NCBI RefSeq assembly: GCF_003002055.1
Contig: NZ_PVZF01000017.1
Location: forward strand, 1-54,067
Direction of reading: 5' to 3'
DNA from: Kineococcus rhizosphaerae
GTDB lineage: Bacteria; Actinomycetota; Actinomycetes; Actinomycetales; Kineococcaceae
DNA length: 54,067 bases
A program made the position numbers and the translations under genes. Shown here piece after piece: positions 25,055 through 34,146 of the stretch (the stretch's first letter is position 1; each line of letters begins with the position of its first letter). The notes beneath the pieces were generated by a model. The model saw nothing but the letters and a program-made list of their open reading frames with translations. It had not been told where the DNA came from and made no database searches.

Positions 25055-25685
25055 GCAGCCGGCCGAGGAACCCGCGCGGCGCGACCCGCACCACCGGCAG
25101 CTCGACCTGCCCGCGCTGGGCCGCGCAGAGCTCCTCCCGCAGGACCTCCACGAGGACCCGCGTGTCGTCGACGGCGTCGTGGGCGCGGATCTGCTCGATC
25201 CCCCAGTGCGCCGCGAGCGTGGACAGCTTCAGGTTCTCGACGGGCAGGTCGAGGCGCCGGGCGAGCTTCCAGGTGCACAGCCGCTCGCGCACCGGCAGCG
25301 CGACGCCGGCGGCGCGCATCTCGGAGGCGATGAACGTCCAGTCGAACCGGGCGTTGTGGGCGACGAACACCCGTCCGGCCAGGAGCTTGGCGACGGTCGG
25401 CGCGATCTGCGCGAAGGTCGGCGCCCCCGCCAGCCGGTCGGCGGTGATCCCGTGCACGTGCACGACCCCGGGGTCGCGCAGCGGGTCCACGTAGGTCGAC
25501 CAGGACCGTTCGACGACCCCGCGCGCGTTCACCAGCGAGATCGCGATCTGCAGGACGCGGTCCCCCTGCTCGGGCTTGAGGCCCGTCGTCTCGACGTCCA
25601 GGACGGCGTACCGGTGCCGGTACCGGCGGGCGACCGCGCGCGGCAGGGGCGCGGTGCGGTCGGTGCGGGCGTCGGTCACGGTCAT
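25029..25685 (-). CDS. DnaQ-like DEDDh 3'-5' exonuclease
   Basis: 218 residues. DEDDh motifs are AVLDVETTGL (Exo I), VHVHGITADRL, VAHNARFDWTFI (Exo II) and the HDAVDDTRV motif (Exo III His/Asp). Such proteins trim DNA or RNA 3' ends; this one is stand-alone rather than attached to a polymerase. ATG 25685 has GAGGAG upstream. The C-terminal tail RGFLGRLLSRFRRAG is basic and may bind nucleic acid. Confidence 0.88.
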   Translation of the reverse strand: MTVTDARTDRTAPLPRAVARRYRHRYAVLDVETTGLKPEQGDRVLQIAISLVNARGVVERSWSTYVDPLRDPGVVHVHGITADRLAGAPTFAQIAPTVAKLLAGRVFVAHNARFDWTFIASEMRAAGVALPVRERLCTWKLARRLDLPVENLKLSTLAAHWGIEQIRAHDAVDDTRVLVEVLREELCAAQRGQVELPVVRVAPRGFLGRLLSRFRRAG

Positions 25686-25852
25686 CGGGCTCTCCTCGCT
25701 GGTGGAACGGGGAGAGCCTGGCAGACGGGTCCGACACGACGACCGACACCCGTTGCGTTCGAACCACTTTCGAACGACCCAGCGAGCACGAGGGGCCACT
25801 GGACGTCACCGGTCCGGCACCGCGGGCTCCGGTGGTGTGGTCGAATCGGGGC

Positions 25853-26512
25853 GTGCGGGTCGCGGGAGTCGTCCTGGCCGCGGGCGCGGGGCGACGGCTG
25901 GGCGCGCCCAAGGCCCTCGTCCACCACGCCGACGGCACGACCTTCGTCCGGCGGGCCGTCGACCTGCTGACCGGCGCCGGGTGCTCGCCGGTCCTGGTCA
26001 CCACGGGCGCGCGGGCGGACGAGGTCGCGGCCCACGTCCCCGCCGGCGCCCACGTCGTGCACGTCCCGGACTGGTCGTCGGGCCCCGGAGCCGGTCTGGC
26101 CCACGTCCTGGCCCACGTCCTGTCCGACTCAGCGCTCGACGACGTCGACGCCCTGCTGATCACCCTGGTCGACCTGCCGCACGTCACCGGACGCGGCGTC
26201 GCGGACGTCCTGGCCCACGCCCGCCGCGACGCCGTGGTCCGGGCCGTCGACGGCGGCTGCCCGGGGCACCCGGTGCTCATCGGCCGGGACCACTTCGAAG
26301 CTGCCGCGCGGCTCAGCCAGGACGGCCACGGGCTCAAGGAACTGCTGGCCTGCGCCGGCACGGTGCGGGTCGAGGTGGCCGGGGCCACCCGCGACGTCGA
26401 CCGGGTGCACGACCTGCCCGCGGGCGCTCACCTGCCCCCGACGACGGTCAGCCCGGCACCGGGCACAGGCGAGGGGACGGGGACGGGGACGGGGACGCCG
26501 GGAGCGTCGTAG
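25853..26512 (+). CDS. MobA/MocA-like molybdenum-cofactor nucleotidyltransferase
   Basis: 219 residues. VAGVVLAAGAGRRLGAPKALV is the nucleotidyltransferase signature; LITLVDLPHVTGRGV is the metal-binding middle, and GHPVLIGRDHF follows. MocA-type enzymes make the cytosine-dinucleotide form of molybdopterin for xanthine-dehydrogenase-type hydroxylases, consistent with the convergent xdh genes. GTG 25853 is preferred because the conserved start VAGVVLAAG then lies at the N-terminus; GTG 25832 would add seven residues. The C-terminus (GTGEGTGTGTGTPGAS) is encoded by a GGGGAC repeat and overlaps xdhC by 65 bp. Confidence 0.82.
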   Translation: MRVAGVVLAAGAGRRLGAPKALVHHADGTTFVRRAVDLLTGAGCSPVLVTTGARADEVAAHVPAGAHVVHVPDWSSGPGAGLAHVLAHVLSDSALDDVDALLITLVDLPHVTGRGVADVLAHARRDAVVRAVDGGCPGHPVLIGRDHFEAAARLSQDGHGLKELLACAGTVRVEVAGATRDVDRVHDLPAGAHLPPTTVSPAPGTGEGTGTGTGTPGAS

Positions 26513-27617
26513 CCGGGAACGTCGCCGGGTCCGGACGGTGGATGCTCCCCGTCGTCGCGCGCAGGGGACGTCCGCTCCCTCCCCGGCGCACCGCGACGAC
26601 CTCGGCCAGGATCGACACGGCCGTCTCCTCGGGGGTGCGGGCCCCCAGGTCCAGCCCGATCGGGGACCGCAGGCGTGACAGCTCGCCGTCCGTGACCCCG
26701 GCCTCGCGCAGCGCGCGCAGCCGGTCCTCGTGCGTGCGCCGGGACCCCATCGCGCCCACGTAGGCCGCCGGGCCGCGCAGGGCGACCTCCAGCAGCGGCA
26801 CGTCGAACTTCGCGTCGTGGGTCAGGACGCACAGCACCGTCCGCTCGTCGACGTCGGTCCGGGCGAGGTAGCGGTGCGGCCAGTCCACGACCACCTCGTG
26901 CGCCTCCGGGAACCGCTCCGGGGTCGTGAACACCGCCCGGGCGTCGCACACCGTGACGTGGAAACCCGAGGCCACCGCCAGCCGCGCCAGCGCCGCGGAG
27001 AAGTCGACCGCGCCGAACACGATCATGCGCGGCGGCGGCAGGACGCACTCGACGAACACCTCCACGTCGGCGTCCTGGTCCCCGGTGGAAAGGCGCACGA
27101 GACCGGTCGTCCCGGCCCGCAGGGATGCGCGCGCCGCGGCCACGACGGCCCGGTCCAGACCCGGCGACCCCGTGGACCCGGTGACCGCCCCCTCGGTGAC
27201 GGTCACGACGCCGGCGTCCGCCCACCCCGTCACGACCGTGGCCGTGGCGACCGGGGTCCGGTCCAGGACGGCCCGGTCCACGGCGGCGACCGGGCCGAGG
27301 TCGGCCGGGGTGAAGCGCCGGATCAGGACGTCCATCTCCCCGCCGCAGGTCAGGCCCACGGCGAAGGCGTCCGCGTCGCTGACGCCGAAGTGCTCCAGCC
27401 GGGCACCGCCCTCCCGCAGGACGTCGAGCGCCAGCTCGTACACCGTCCCCTCGACGCACCCGCCGGACAGGCTGCCGACCACCTGCCCCCGGTCGTCGAC
27501 CAGCATGGCCGCCCCCGGCCGCCGCGGGGCCGAGGACCACGTGCGGACGACCGTGGCGACCGCCACCGACCGTCCGGCCGCCAGGAGGTCGGCCACCGCC
27601 GCCCGCACGTCCGTCAC
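26448..27617 (-). CDS. xdhC: XdhC/CoxF-family molybdenum enzyme maturation protein
   Basis: 389 residues. The N-terminal XdhC part has VATVVRTWSSAPRRPGAAMLVDDRGQVVGSLSGGCVEG, and the C-terminal Rossmann part has MIVFGAVDFSAALARLA and YVGAMGSRRTHEDRLRAL. XdhC binds molybdenum cofactor and helps to sulfurate and insert it into the hydroxylase. The GTG start overlaps the stop of the large subunit (GTGA), so it is the third gene of the xdh operon. The Ser/Pro-rich end is the antisense reading of the GGGGAC repeat in the overlap with the MocA-like gene. Confidence 0.9.
   Translation of the reverse strand: MTDVRAAVADLLAAGRSVAVATVVRTWSSAPRRPGAAMLVDDRGQVVGSLSGGCVEGTVYELALDVLREGGARLEHFGVSDADAFAVGLTCGGEMDVLIRRFTPADLGPVAAVDRAVLDRTPVATATVVTGWADAGVVTVTEGAVTGSTGSPGLDRAVVAAARASLRAGTTGLVRLSTGDQDADVEVFVECVLPPPRMIVFGAVDFSAALARLAVASGFHVTVCDARAVFTTPERFPEAHEVVVDWPHRYLARTDVDERTVLCVLTHDAKFDVPLLEVALRGPAAYVGAMGSRRTHEDRLRALREAGVTDGELSRLRSPIGLDLGARTPEETAVSILAEVVAVRRGGSGRPLRATTGSIHRPDPATFPATTLPASPSPSPSPRLCPVPG
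26473..26496. repeat. Four tandem GGGGAC hexamers in a convergent gene overlap
   Basis: Perfect repeat encoding Gly-Thr repeats in the MocA-like protein and Ser-Pro repeats in XdhC. Copy-number change would lengthen or shorten both C-termini without changing frame. Confidence 0.8.
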
Positions 27618-30355
27618 CGGTTCACCGCCCGCCAGACCCGGTCGGCCGACAGGGGCAGCTCGCGGAACCGGCGTCCCACCGCGTCGTGCACGGCGTTCGC
27701 CAGGGCCGGGGCGACGGGGTTGAAGGGCGCCTCGCTCATCGACTTGGCCCCCAGCGGGCCGATGCTGTCGTAGGTGTCGGCGAACAGGACTTCGGTCTCG
27801 GGAACGTCGTCGAGGCGGGGCAGGTAGTACTCGCGCAGCGACTGCGTCGGGCTCTGCCCGTCGGGCCCGACCCGGACCTCCTCGAACAGCGTCGCCCCGA
27901 TGCCCTGGGCCACTCCCCCCTCGACCTGCCCGCGCAGCTGCGCCGGGTTCAGGACGGTCCCGGCGTCCACGGCCTGCACCGAGCGCAGGATCCGCACCTG
28001 CCCGGAGTCCACGTCGACCGCGACGCGGAACGCCTGGACGTTGAAGGCGACCGACCGCAGCGTCGCGCCGTCGGCCCCCTCGGCCTGCGGACCGTGCCCG
28101 TGGCGCCGGTGGAACGCGGCGTGCACCTCGGCCAGGTCGACCGACCGGCTCGCGGCCGAGACCGCCGTCGGTTCCAGGACCACCTGGTCCGGACCGCACC
28201 CCAGGAGTTCGGCGCCGACGGCGCGCACCTGCGCGGCGACCTCCTCGCAGGCGAGGAGCAGCGCCTTGCCTGCGACGACCGACCCCGCCGACCCGAAGGC
28301 GCCGGTGTCGTGCGCGACGACGTCGGTGTCGCTCTGCCGCAGGCGGAGACGGTCGCTGGTGGTGCCCAGGGCGGACACCGCGATCTGGTGGTGCACGGTG
28401 CTCGTGCCGTTGCCGAACTCGGCGGTCCCCACGTTCAGCTCCCAGGTGCCGTCGGCCAGCAGGCGCACGACGGTGTCGGCGAAGTGGCCCCGCGGCGGGG
28501 TGGTGGCGATCATCGCGAGCGCCATGCCCGTACCGGTCCGCCAGTTCTCGCCCGGCGGGGTGGGCAGGCCGTCGCGGGCCACCGCCTCCTCGGCCAGGTC
28601 CAGGCACTGGTCCAGGCCGTAGCTGCCGTAGCGCAGGCCGTCGTCGCCCTCGCGGTGCTCCTGCGGGTAGGACGTCGCCACGAAGGGGTCCCCCGGGACG
28701 ACGACGTTGCGCCGGCGCAGCTCGTAGGGGTCCAGGCCCAGCTTCCCCGCCAGCTCGTCCATCGCGGACTCGAGGGCGAAGACGACCTGCCCCAGGCCGT
28801 ACCCGCGGAAGGCGCCCGAGGGCACCGTGTTGGTGTAGACCGCCCGGGCGTCGACCCGCTTGTTCTCGCAGCGGTACGTGGCGATCGACTCGTGGCAGGA
28901 GTGGAACATCACCCCCGGCGAGTGGTTCCCGTAGGCGCCCGCGTTGGACAGCACCTCCACCGCCAGGGCGGTCAGCGTCCCGTCGCGGTCCGCGCCGAGG
29001 CGGACGGTGACCCGGAAGGGGTGCCGGGTGGGCAGGTGCTTCAGCGTGTCCTGCCGGGTCGTCTCGTACTGCACGGGTCGTCCGGTCCGCAGCGTCGCCA
29101 GCCCGACGAGGTCCTCCACGAGCAGTTCCTGCTTGCCGCCGAAACCACCGCCCACGCGGGGGGACAGGACGCGGACCTCGTCGCGGGCCAGGCCCAGCAG
29201 GCGGGCCAGTTCGTCGCGCACCAGGAAGGGCACCTGGGTGCTGGTCCGCACCGTGAGCCGGCCCTGCTCGTCGAGCCAGGAGACCGCGGCGTGCGTCTCC
29301 AGCGCGGCGTGCGAGACGCGCTGCGTGCGCCAGGTGCCGCTGACGGTGACCTCGGCCTCCGCCAGCGCCCGCTCGACGTCACCGACCCCGCCGTGCAGCT
29401 CGGCCACGAGGTTGCGCTGCGGGTCGGCGATGCGGGAGCGGGCCGCGTCCTTGTCCCCGTGGATCGCCGGGGCCCCCGGGGCCAGCGCCTGCTCGGGGTC
29501 GAACACCGCGGGCAGCACCTCGTAGTCGACCACGACCCGGCGCAACGCCTCCTCCGCGGCCGCCAGGGTCTCGGCGACCGCGACGGCGACCCGCTGGCCG
29601 TGGTAGCGCACGACCGGGTCCAGGACCAGGGTGTCGTCGGGGTCGTCGAGACGGTTCTCGTGGCGGCCGGTGGAGTACAGGGTCTGCGGGACGTCCTCGT
29701 GGGTGAGCACCAGGTGGACCCCCGGGACGGCCCGCGCGGCGGCGGTGTCGACGCCGGTGACGCGGGCGTGGGCGTGGGGGCTGCGCAGCACCGCGAGGTG
29801 CAGCAGTCCCGCCGGCACCTCCCCGTCCTCGTGGTCGAGGGTGTAGCGCTCGCGGCCGGTGACGATCCGGGCGGCGGCGGGCGCCGCGACGGACTGTCCC
29901 ACCGTCCCGCTGAACACCGCCGGTTCCAGCGCCTCGGAGGTGATCGCCTCGCGGATCGAGCGGTACCCGGTGCAGCGGCACAGGTTCCCCTTGAGGTGCT
30001 CGTCGAGGTCGGCCCGCTGCTCGTCGGTGAAGGTCGAGGCGGTCACGACCATGCCGGCGGTGCAGAACCCGCACTGGAAACCCGCCGCGTCGACGAAGCG
30101 CCGCTGCACCTCGGACAGGTCCTCCGGCGTCCCCAGCCCGGACACCGTCGTGATCTCGCGTCCCGCGGCCCGCTGCGCCGGGTAGAGGCAGGAGTGCAGG
30201 GGGCTGCCGTCGACCAGGACGGTGCACGCCCCGCAGTCGCCGGAGTCGCAGCCCTTCTTCACCTCGACGTGGGTGTTCTCCCGCAGCAGGGTCCGCAGGC
30301 ACTGCCCGGCGCGGGGTTCCACGGTGCGTTCGCGGCCGTTCACGGTGATCTTCAC
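27614..30355 (-). CDS. Xanthine-dehydrogenase-type hydroxylase, fused 2Fe-2S and molybdopterin subunits
   Basis: 913 residues. Residues 1-150 are the small iron-sulfur subunit: plant-type cluster KKGCDSGDCGACTV plus C56 (cysteines 36, 41, 44, 56), then CGFCTAGM (95, 98) and CRCTGY (126, 128). Residues about 160-913 are the molybdenum subunit with VRYHGQRVAVAVAE, RVGGGFGGKQE, PSGAFRGYGLGQ, EFGNGTSTVHHQIA and a C-terminal GAKSMSEAPFNP carrying the presumed catalytic Glu. Usually these are separate chains. GTG 30355 overlaps the stop of the FAD subunit (GTGA). The substrate could be a purine or another N-heterocycle or aldehyde. Confidence 0.9.
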   Translation of the reverse strand: MKITVNGRERTVEPRAGQCLRTLLRENTHVEVKKGCDSGDCGACTVLVDGSPLHSCLYPAQRAAGREITTVSGLGTPEDLSEVQRRFVDAAGFQCGFCTAGMVVTASTFTDEQRADLDEHLKGNLCRCTGYRSIREAITSEALEPAVFSGTVGQSVAAPAAARIVTGRERYTLDHEDGEVPAGLLHLAVLRSPHAHARVTGVDTAAARAVPGVHLVLTHEDVPQTLYSTGRHENRLDDPDDTLVLDPVVRYHGQRVAVAVAETLAAAEEALRRVVVDYEVLPAVFDPEQALAPGAPAIHGDKDAARSRIADPQRNLVAELHGGVGDVERALAEAEVTVSGTWRTQRVSHAALETHAAVSWLDEQGRLTVRTSTQVPFLVRDELARLLGLARDEVRVLSPRVGGGFGGKQELLVEDLVGLATLRTGRPVQYETTRQDTLKHLPTRHPFRVTVRLGADRDGTLTALAVEVLSNAGAYGNHSPGVMFHSCHESIATYRCENKRVDARAVYTNTVPSGAFRGYGLGQVVFALESAMDELAGKLGLDPYELRRRNVVVPGDPFVATSYPQEHREGDDGLRYGSYGLDQCLDLAEEAVARDGLPTPPGENWRTGTGMALAMIATTPPRGHFADTVVRLLADGTWELNVGTAEFGNGTSTVHHQIAVSALGTTSDRLRLRQSDTDVVAHDTGAFGSAGSVVAGKALLLACEEVAAQVRAVGAELLGCGPDQVVLEPTAVSAASRSVDLAEVHAAFHRRHGHGPQAEGADGATLRSVAFNVQAFRVAVDVDSGQVRILRSVQAVDAGTVLNPAQLRGQVEGGVAQGIGATLFEEVRVGPDGQSPTQSLREYYLPRLDDVPETEVLFADTYDSIGPLGAKSMSEAPFNPVAPALANAVHDAVGRRFRELPLSADRVWRAVNR

Positions 30356-31176
30356 GTCAGTTCCTCCACGACCTCTCGCACGAACCGCAGCGTCGTCCCG
30401 CGCCGCCAGTCCGGTGCGCCGTGCACGTCGTCGAACCAGCCCACCCCGGCCTCGACGACGTGCTCGACCTCGGCGGCGACGGCGCTCGCGGTCGGCGGCG
30501 CGTCGTAGCGCAGGACCACCGGCCGCGGGGTGGACGCGGTGACGGTCACGACGACCCGTCCGTCGGGGTCGCGCCGGCCCACGACCAGCGTGGCCGACCG
30601 GCCGAGCCGGGCCAGCGACACCCGCCGGAACGCGGTGGTGGCGCTCAGGGCGTGCGCGGGCAGGTCGACGGCCCGCAGCACCTCCCCGGGGCGCAGGTCG
30701 GTGCGGTTGTCTCCGGTGACCAGGTCGGCGACCGGCAGGTGGCGGACCCCGCCGTCCGGCGCCCACACCTCGCCGACCCCGTCGAGGGCCACCGTCAGGG
30801 ACGTCATCGCCCCCGCGGGCAGCGCCGCGCAGATGTTGCCGCCGACGGTGGCGACGGCGCGGACCTTGTACGAGGCCAGCAGCGCGCGGACGCACTGGCG
30901 CAGCAGCGGACGCGACCGCCACGCCGCGGGGAACCGGATGGTCTCCAGGACGCCGACGGGGCAGGTGGCGGCGAGGCGCAGCCCGTCCCCGGTGATCGAG
31001 TACGGCTCCCAGCCCATCGAGGTCACGTCGACGAGGGTGCGCAGGTGAGGTTGCGGGACGGAGAAGATCCACGTCCCGCCGGCCACGACGGCGGTCGCCG
31101 CGTCCCCGGTGTGCATCCGCTGCAGCTCGGCGCGGTTGGTGACGGCCGCGTAGGTCTCGACGGTGTTCAGGTCCAC
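30352..31176 (-). CDS. Xanthine-dehydrogenase-type FAD-binding subunit
   Basis: 274 residues of the molybdopterin dehydrogenase FAD-binding family: AVVAGGTWIFS (first FAD loop), ATCPVGVLE, VRAVATVGGNICAALPAGAM (second FAD loop) and a C-terminal CO-dehydrogenase-flavoprotein-like part with FRRVSLARLGRSATLVVG. It transfers electrons from the 2Fe-2S centres to NAD+. The start is uncertain: GTG 31176 gives the expected N-terminus VDLNTVETY but lacks a clear ribosome binding site; a GTG near 31220 with GGGGA upstream would add about 15 residues. It is first of the three-gene xdh operon. Confidence 0.85.
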   Translation of the reverse strand: MDLNTVETYAAVTNRAELQRMHTGDAATAVVAGGTWIFSVPQPHLRTLVDVTSMGWEPYSITGDGLRLAATCPVGVLETIRFPAAWRSRPLLRQCVRALLASYKVRAVATVGGNICAALPAGAMTSLTVALDGVGEVWAPDGGVRHLPVADLVTGDNRTDLRPGEVLRAVDLPAHALSATTAFRRVSLARLGRSATLVVGRRDPDGRVVVTVTASTPRPVVLRYDAPPTASAVAAEVEHVVEAGVGWFDDVHGAPDWRRGTTLRFVREVVEELT

Positions 31177-31632
31177 GACCGCGTCCGTTCGGTGTTCCCG
31201 GCGACGTCCACAGAACTCCACTCCCCACGGGTTTCCGACGTTCTTCGTTTGCGGTGCTGCGGGTCGCCCGTCCCAGAACGGCGTCGGGGAACTCGTCACC
31301 GGAGCGGCTCGGCTCCGCCGCGCGTCCACCCGCGACGGCACCCCTCAGCGCGTGGGGCCGGACGGGTGGCCCGCAGCGCCCCGGCGCGATCGACGTGCCG
31401 GGGCGGAGCAGACGTGCACCTGCGGCAGGACGGGTCCGCCCGTCAACACCCGTGGGCGATCTGGCCCGGCGACCACGCCGAGCTGCGAGCGGGCCGGGCG
31501 GTCACGTCGTCGGTGGGTCCGTGCGTCAGCGTCAGCACGAGCACTCCTCCGATCCACGTCGCGCGACAGGCAGGCCACGACGGTAACCGCTCGATGTTTC
31601 GCGCGTGTGACACGACCGCCGGGGGCCGGGGG
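31177..31632. other. Intergenic region upstream of the xdh operon
   Basis: 456 bases with no supportable gene. It should contain the xdh promoter and the end of the debranching-enzyme transcript. A CGTGT-G-ACACG inverted repeat (31604-31614) is the only marked element; no clear terminator or -10/-35 pair is visible. Confidence 0.5.
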
Positions 31633-33492
31633 CTACCAGCCGGCGCGCGCGGACGCGTCCAGCACCGCGACCGCCGCCGCCGCGGACCACGCCTGCGGTC
31701 GGCACGACGCGGGGTAGGGCACGGGCACCGGGACGTCCGCCCGGGCGTCCCCGGCGTGCAGCTCGGGCACCCGGTAGCCGAACGCCTCGGCCGCCGCGAG
31801 CAGCCCGTCGGCCAGCACCCGCGCCTGCGCGGGGAAACCCTCGCGCACCAGACCCGTGATCGCGATCGCGGTGTCGTGCGCCCAGACCGACCCGTTGTGG
31901 TAGCTGAGGGGGGAGAACGACGCCGCGTCGGACGCCAGCGTCCGCAACCCGAAACCCTCCGACAGCACCGGGGACGCCAGGTGGTCGGCGACCAGCGCGG
32001 ACTCCTGCGCGTCGAGCAGCCCCGTGCCCAGCAGGTGCCCGATGTTCGACGTCAGGGAGTCCACCGCACGCCCCGCCCCGTCGAGGGCGATGGCCGGGAA
32101 CCGCGCACCGTCGGCCCGGGTGACCCAGAACCGCGCGCGGAACCGCGTGCGCAACCGCTGCGCCCACGCGCGGTGGACGGCACCCGGGCGGCCGAAGCGC
32201 TCGAGGACCTCGGCCCCACCCACGGCCGCCTGGTGGGCGTACCCCTGCACCTCGCACAACGCGATCGGCGCCTGCGCGAAACCCCCGGCGTTCCACTGCA
32301 CGGAGTCGTGGCTGTCCTTCCACCCCTGGTTCGCCAGTCCCGTCCCCGAGGCGTCGACGTAGTGCAGGAACCCGTCCCCGAACGACTCCTGCCACGCCAG
32401 GGCCGCCTCGAGGTTCGGCAGCAACTCCTCGACCTGCTCGTCGGGCATCCCGGCCCGCCAGGCCTCGTGCAGCAGGCAGACCCACAGCGACGTGGCGTCG
32501 ACCGTCCCGAAGTACACGGGCGGCAACGCCATCGACCCGCCGTGCTGCGCGGCGGCGCGGCGCACCTCGTGCAGGACCTTGCCCGGTTCCTCGCCCGTCG
32601 CCGGGTCGTGCCGCACCCCCTGGAACGCGGCGAGCACCCGCAGCGTGGACGCCGCGAGCTCCCACCCCAGGGGCAGCAGCATCCGCGCCGTCCACAGCGC
32701 GTCCCGCCCGAAGAGCGTCAGGTACCAGGGCGCGCCGGCGGCCACGAACACGTCGTCCGGGCGGGCCGGGTGCGTCATCCGCAACCCGTCGAGGTCGGCG
32801 AGCGCCCGCGCGACCCACCGCGTCAGCCGCACGTCGAAGGTTCCGGCGGGCACGCGGGAGGACCGGTCGGCGCGGGACGGCGGGGCCGCGACCACGGCGT
32901 GGGCGTCCTCGGCGCGGACCTCCCACGCACCGCGCCACGGGTTCCGCGGGGACACCTCGACGCGCCACGTCAGCACGACCGCCGCCCCCGTCACGGACAC
33001 CCCGTCGGCGACCACGGCGGCGCTCACCCCGTCCGCGGCCCAGGACCCGTCCTCGGCGGGCGCGAGGGGTTCGGTGGGCCGACCGCCGCGCACCGCGTCC
33101 ATCGGCGCGAGGTCGCTCGTGATCTCCACGCGCAGGGTGCACGCCGTCGGGACCGTCGCCGTGACGAGCAGGTCCTCGCGGCCCACCCCCGGCGTCACCG
33201 TGCGCCGCCGCTGCACGCGGACGGTGGGGTCGGGGTGCGCGTCGGCGAGGTTGCGCGCCACCCCGACGGTGAGGATCCCGGCCGCGCCGTCGGGGGCGAC
33301 GAGCACGGGCGTGACGCGTTCTGCGTCCACCGTGAGGACGGCCGAGCGGACGACCCGCACGTCGCCGTGCCAGAACCCCTCGACCCCGCGGGTGCCGTCG
33401 ACCTCCCCGTCGGGGCCGCACCACACCTGGGTCGGCGCGCTCACGGCGCAGACGAGGTCGGACAGCCAAGGGGTGCGGACGTCGTCGGCCAT
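31633..33492 (-). CDS. Glycogen-debranching-like (amylo-alpha-1,6-glucosidase) protein
   Basis: 619 residues. The N-terminal glycogen-debranching domain (about 1-220) is beta-rich with GVEGFWHGDVRVVRSAVL. A C-terminal (alpha/alpha)6 barrel follows, with APWYLTLFGRDALWTARMLLPLG (acidic active-site region), KVLHEVRRAAA, PPVYFGTVDATSLWVCLL, NQGWKDSHDS, EVQGYAHQA and SYHNGSVWAHDTAIAI. It is likely to hydrolyse alpha-linked glucosides (glycogen, trehalose-like or sucrose-like compounds). ATG 33492. Not part of an evident operon. The exact linkage cannot be read from sequence. Confidence 0.85.
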   Translation of the reverse strand: MADDVRTPWLSDLVCAVSAPTQVWCGPDGEVDGTRGVEGFWHGDVRVVRSAVLTVDAERVTPVLVAPDGAAGILTVGVARNLADAHPDPTVRVQRRRTVTPGVGREDLLVTATVPTACTLRVEITSDLAPMDAVRGGRPTEPLAPAEDGSWAADGVSAAVVADGVSVTGAAVVLTWRVEVSPRNPWRGAWEVRAEDAHAVVAAPPSRADRSSRVPAGTFDVRLTRWVARALADLDGLRMTHPARPDDVFVAAGAPWYLTLFGRDALWTARMLLPLGWELAASTLRVLAAFQGVRHDPATGEEPGKVLHEVRRAAAQHGGSMALPPVYFGTVDATSLWVCLLHEAWRAGMPDEQVEELLPNLEAALAWQESFGDGFLHYVDASGTGLANQGWKDSHDSVQWNAGGFAQAPIALCEVQGYAHQAAVGGAEVLERFGRPGAVHRAWAQRLRTRFRARFWVTRADGARFPAIALDGAGRAVDSLTSNIGHLLGTGLLDAQESALVADHLASPVLSEGFGLRTLASDAASFSPLSYHNGSVWAHDTAIAITGLVREGFPAQARVLADGLLAAAEAFGYRVPELHAGDARADVPVPVPYPASCRPQAWSAAAAVAVLDASARAGW

Positions 33493-33522
33493 GCGGTGGA
33501 GTCAACCACTGCCGCACGGAGA

Positions 33523-34082
33523 TCAATCGGACGGTGGGTCCAGACCCCGCTCGCGGCGCAGCACGGGGTCCAGGGGCGCCGACAGCCGCCGCTCGAGGTC
33601 CTCGTCGAGCCGCCCGACGTGGGTCTGGCCGCACACGCACCAGTAGGCCCGCAACGGGTGGTCGTCGAGGAGACCGTTCTCGCGCATGCCCCGGGCGACC
33701 GCGACGGCGACGTCGATCGAGGGGTAGGCGTACTTGTCCGGTCGCGGACAGGGCGGTGCCCCGGCCCGCAGGCGCGCCTGGCCCGCGCGCACGCGGCGCT
33801 TGCGGCGGGCCTTCGCCGCGGCGCCGCTGTGGGTGTCGTTGCAGTACCGGGACCATCGGGTGGTGGTCGGGTAGGTCCCGCCGCACCACCAGCAGACCGC
33901 GGTGAAGCGCAGCGGCTCGGTGGTGCGGGGGCGGCGGCCGGGCTGCGCACGACACCGGAGGTACTGGCAGCGGCGGCGTGCGCGCGGCTGCAGAAGCGGC
34001 CGAGCCAGCACTGGGGCGGCAAGGGCCGGCGGCACCAACCGCACGTCTGCTCGACGCGGTCGCCCCAGCCGTCGATCACCAC
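33523..34082 (-). pseudogene. Tandem CxxC zinc-finger protein split by a 1-nt deletion
   Basis: Two C-x2-C-x13-C-x3-H units lie in different frames: CGWCRRPLPPQCWLGRFCSRAH, from GTG 34082, and CWWCGGTYPTTTRWSRYCNDTH, in the frame ending at 33523. Identical spacing shows that both frames are coding. Adding one C at about 33977 (inside a CGCCGCCG run) joins them as FCSRAH-RRRCQYLRC and yields one protein of about 187 residues. A third CVCGQTHVGRLDEDLE motif lies near the C-terminus. GGGGAG lies upstream of the GTG. The second-frame piece alone would be 173 residues from 34044. Function unknown; a nucleic-acid-binding or structural zinc role is inferred. Either a real frameshift or a sequencing error. 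Confidence 0.6.
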
Positions 34083-34117
34083 CGCCGCAGTCTCCCCGGC
34101 GGCGGGAGGGGCCGACC

Positions 34118-34146
34118 GCCGATCGGCACCGGACCAGCCGATCGGC
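34118..34146 (-). terminator. Hairpin after the DUF808 gene
   Basis: GCCGATCGGC at 34118-34127 and 34137-34146 form a 10-bp stem with a 9-nt loop, immediately downstream of the DUF808 stop. No U-tract, so termination efficiency is uncertain. Confidence 0.45.

Noticed and set aside
27686-30508. Plus-strand open frame opposite the molybdenum hydroxylase
   Set aside because: Shadow of a confidently identified gene with all iron-sulfur and Mo motifs in the other strand.
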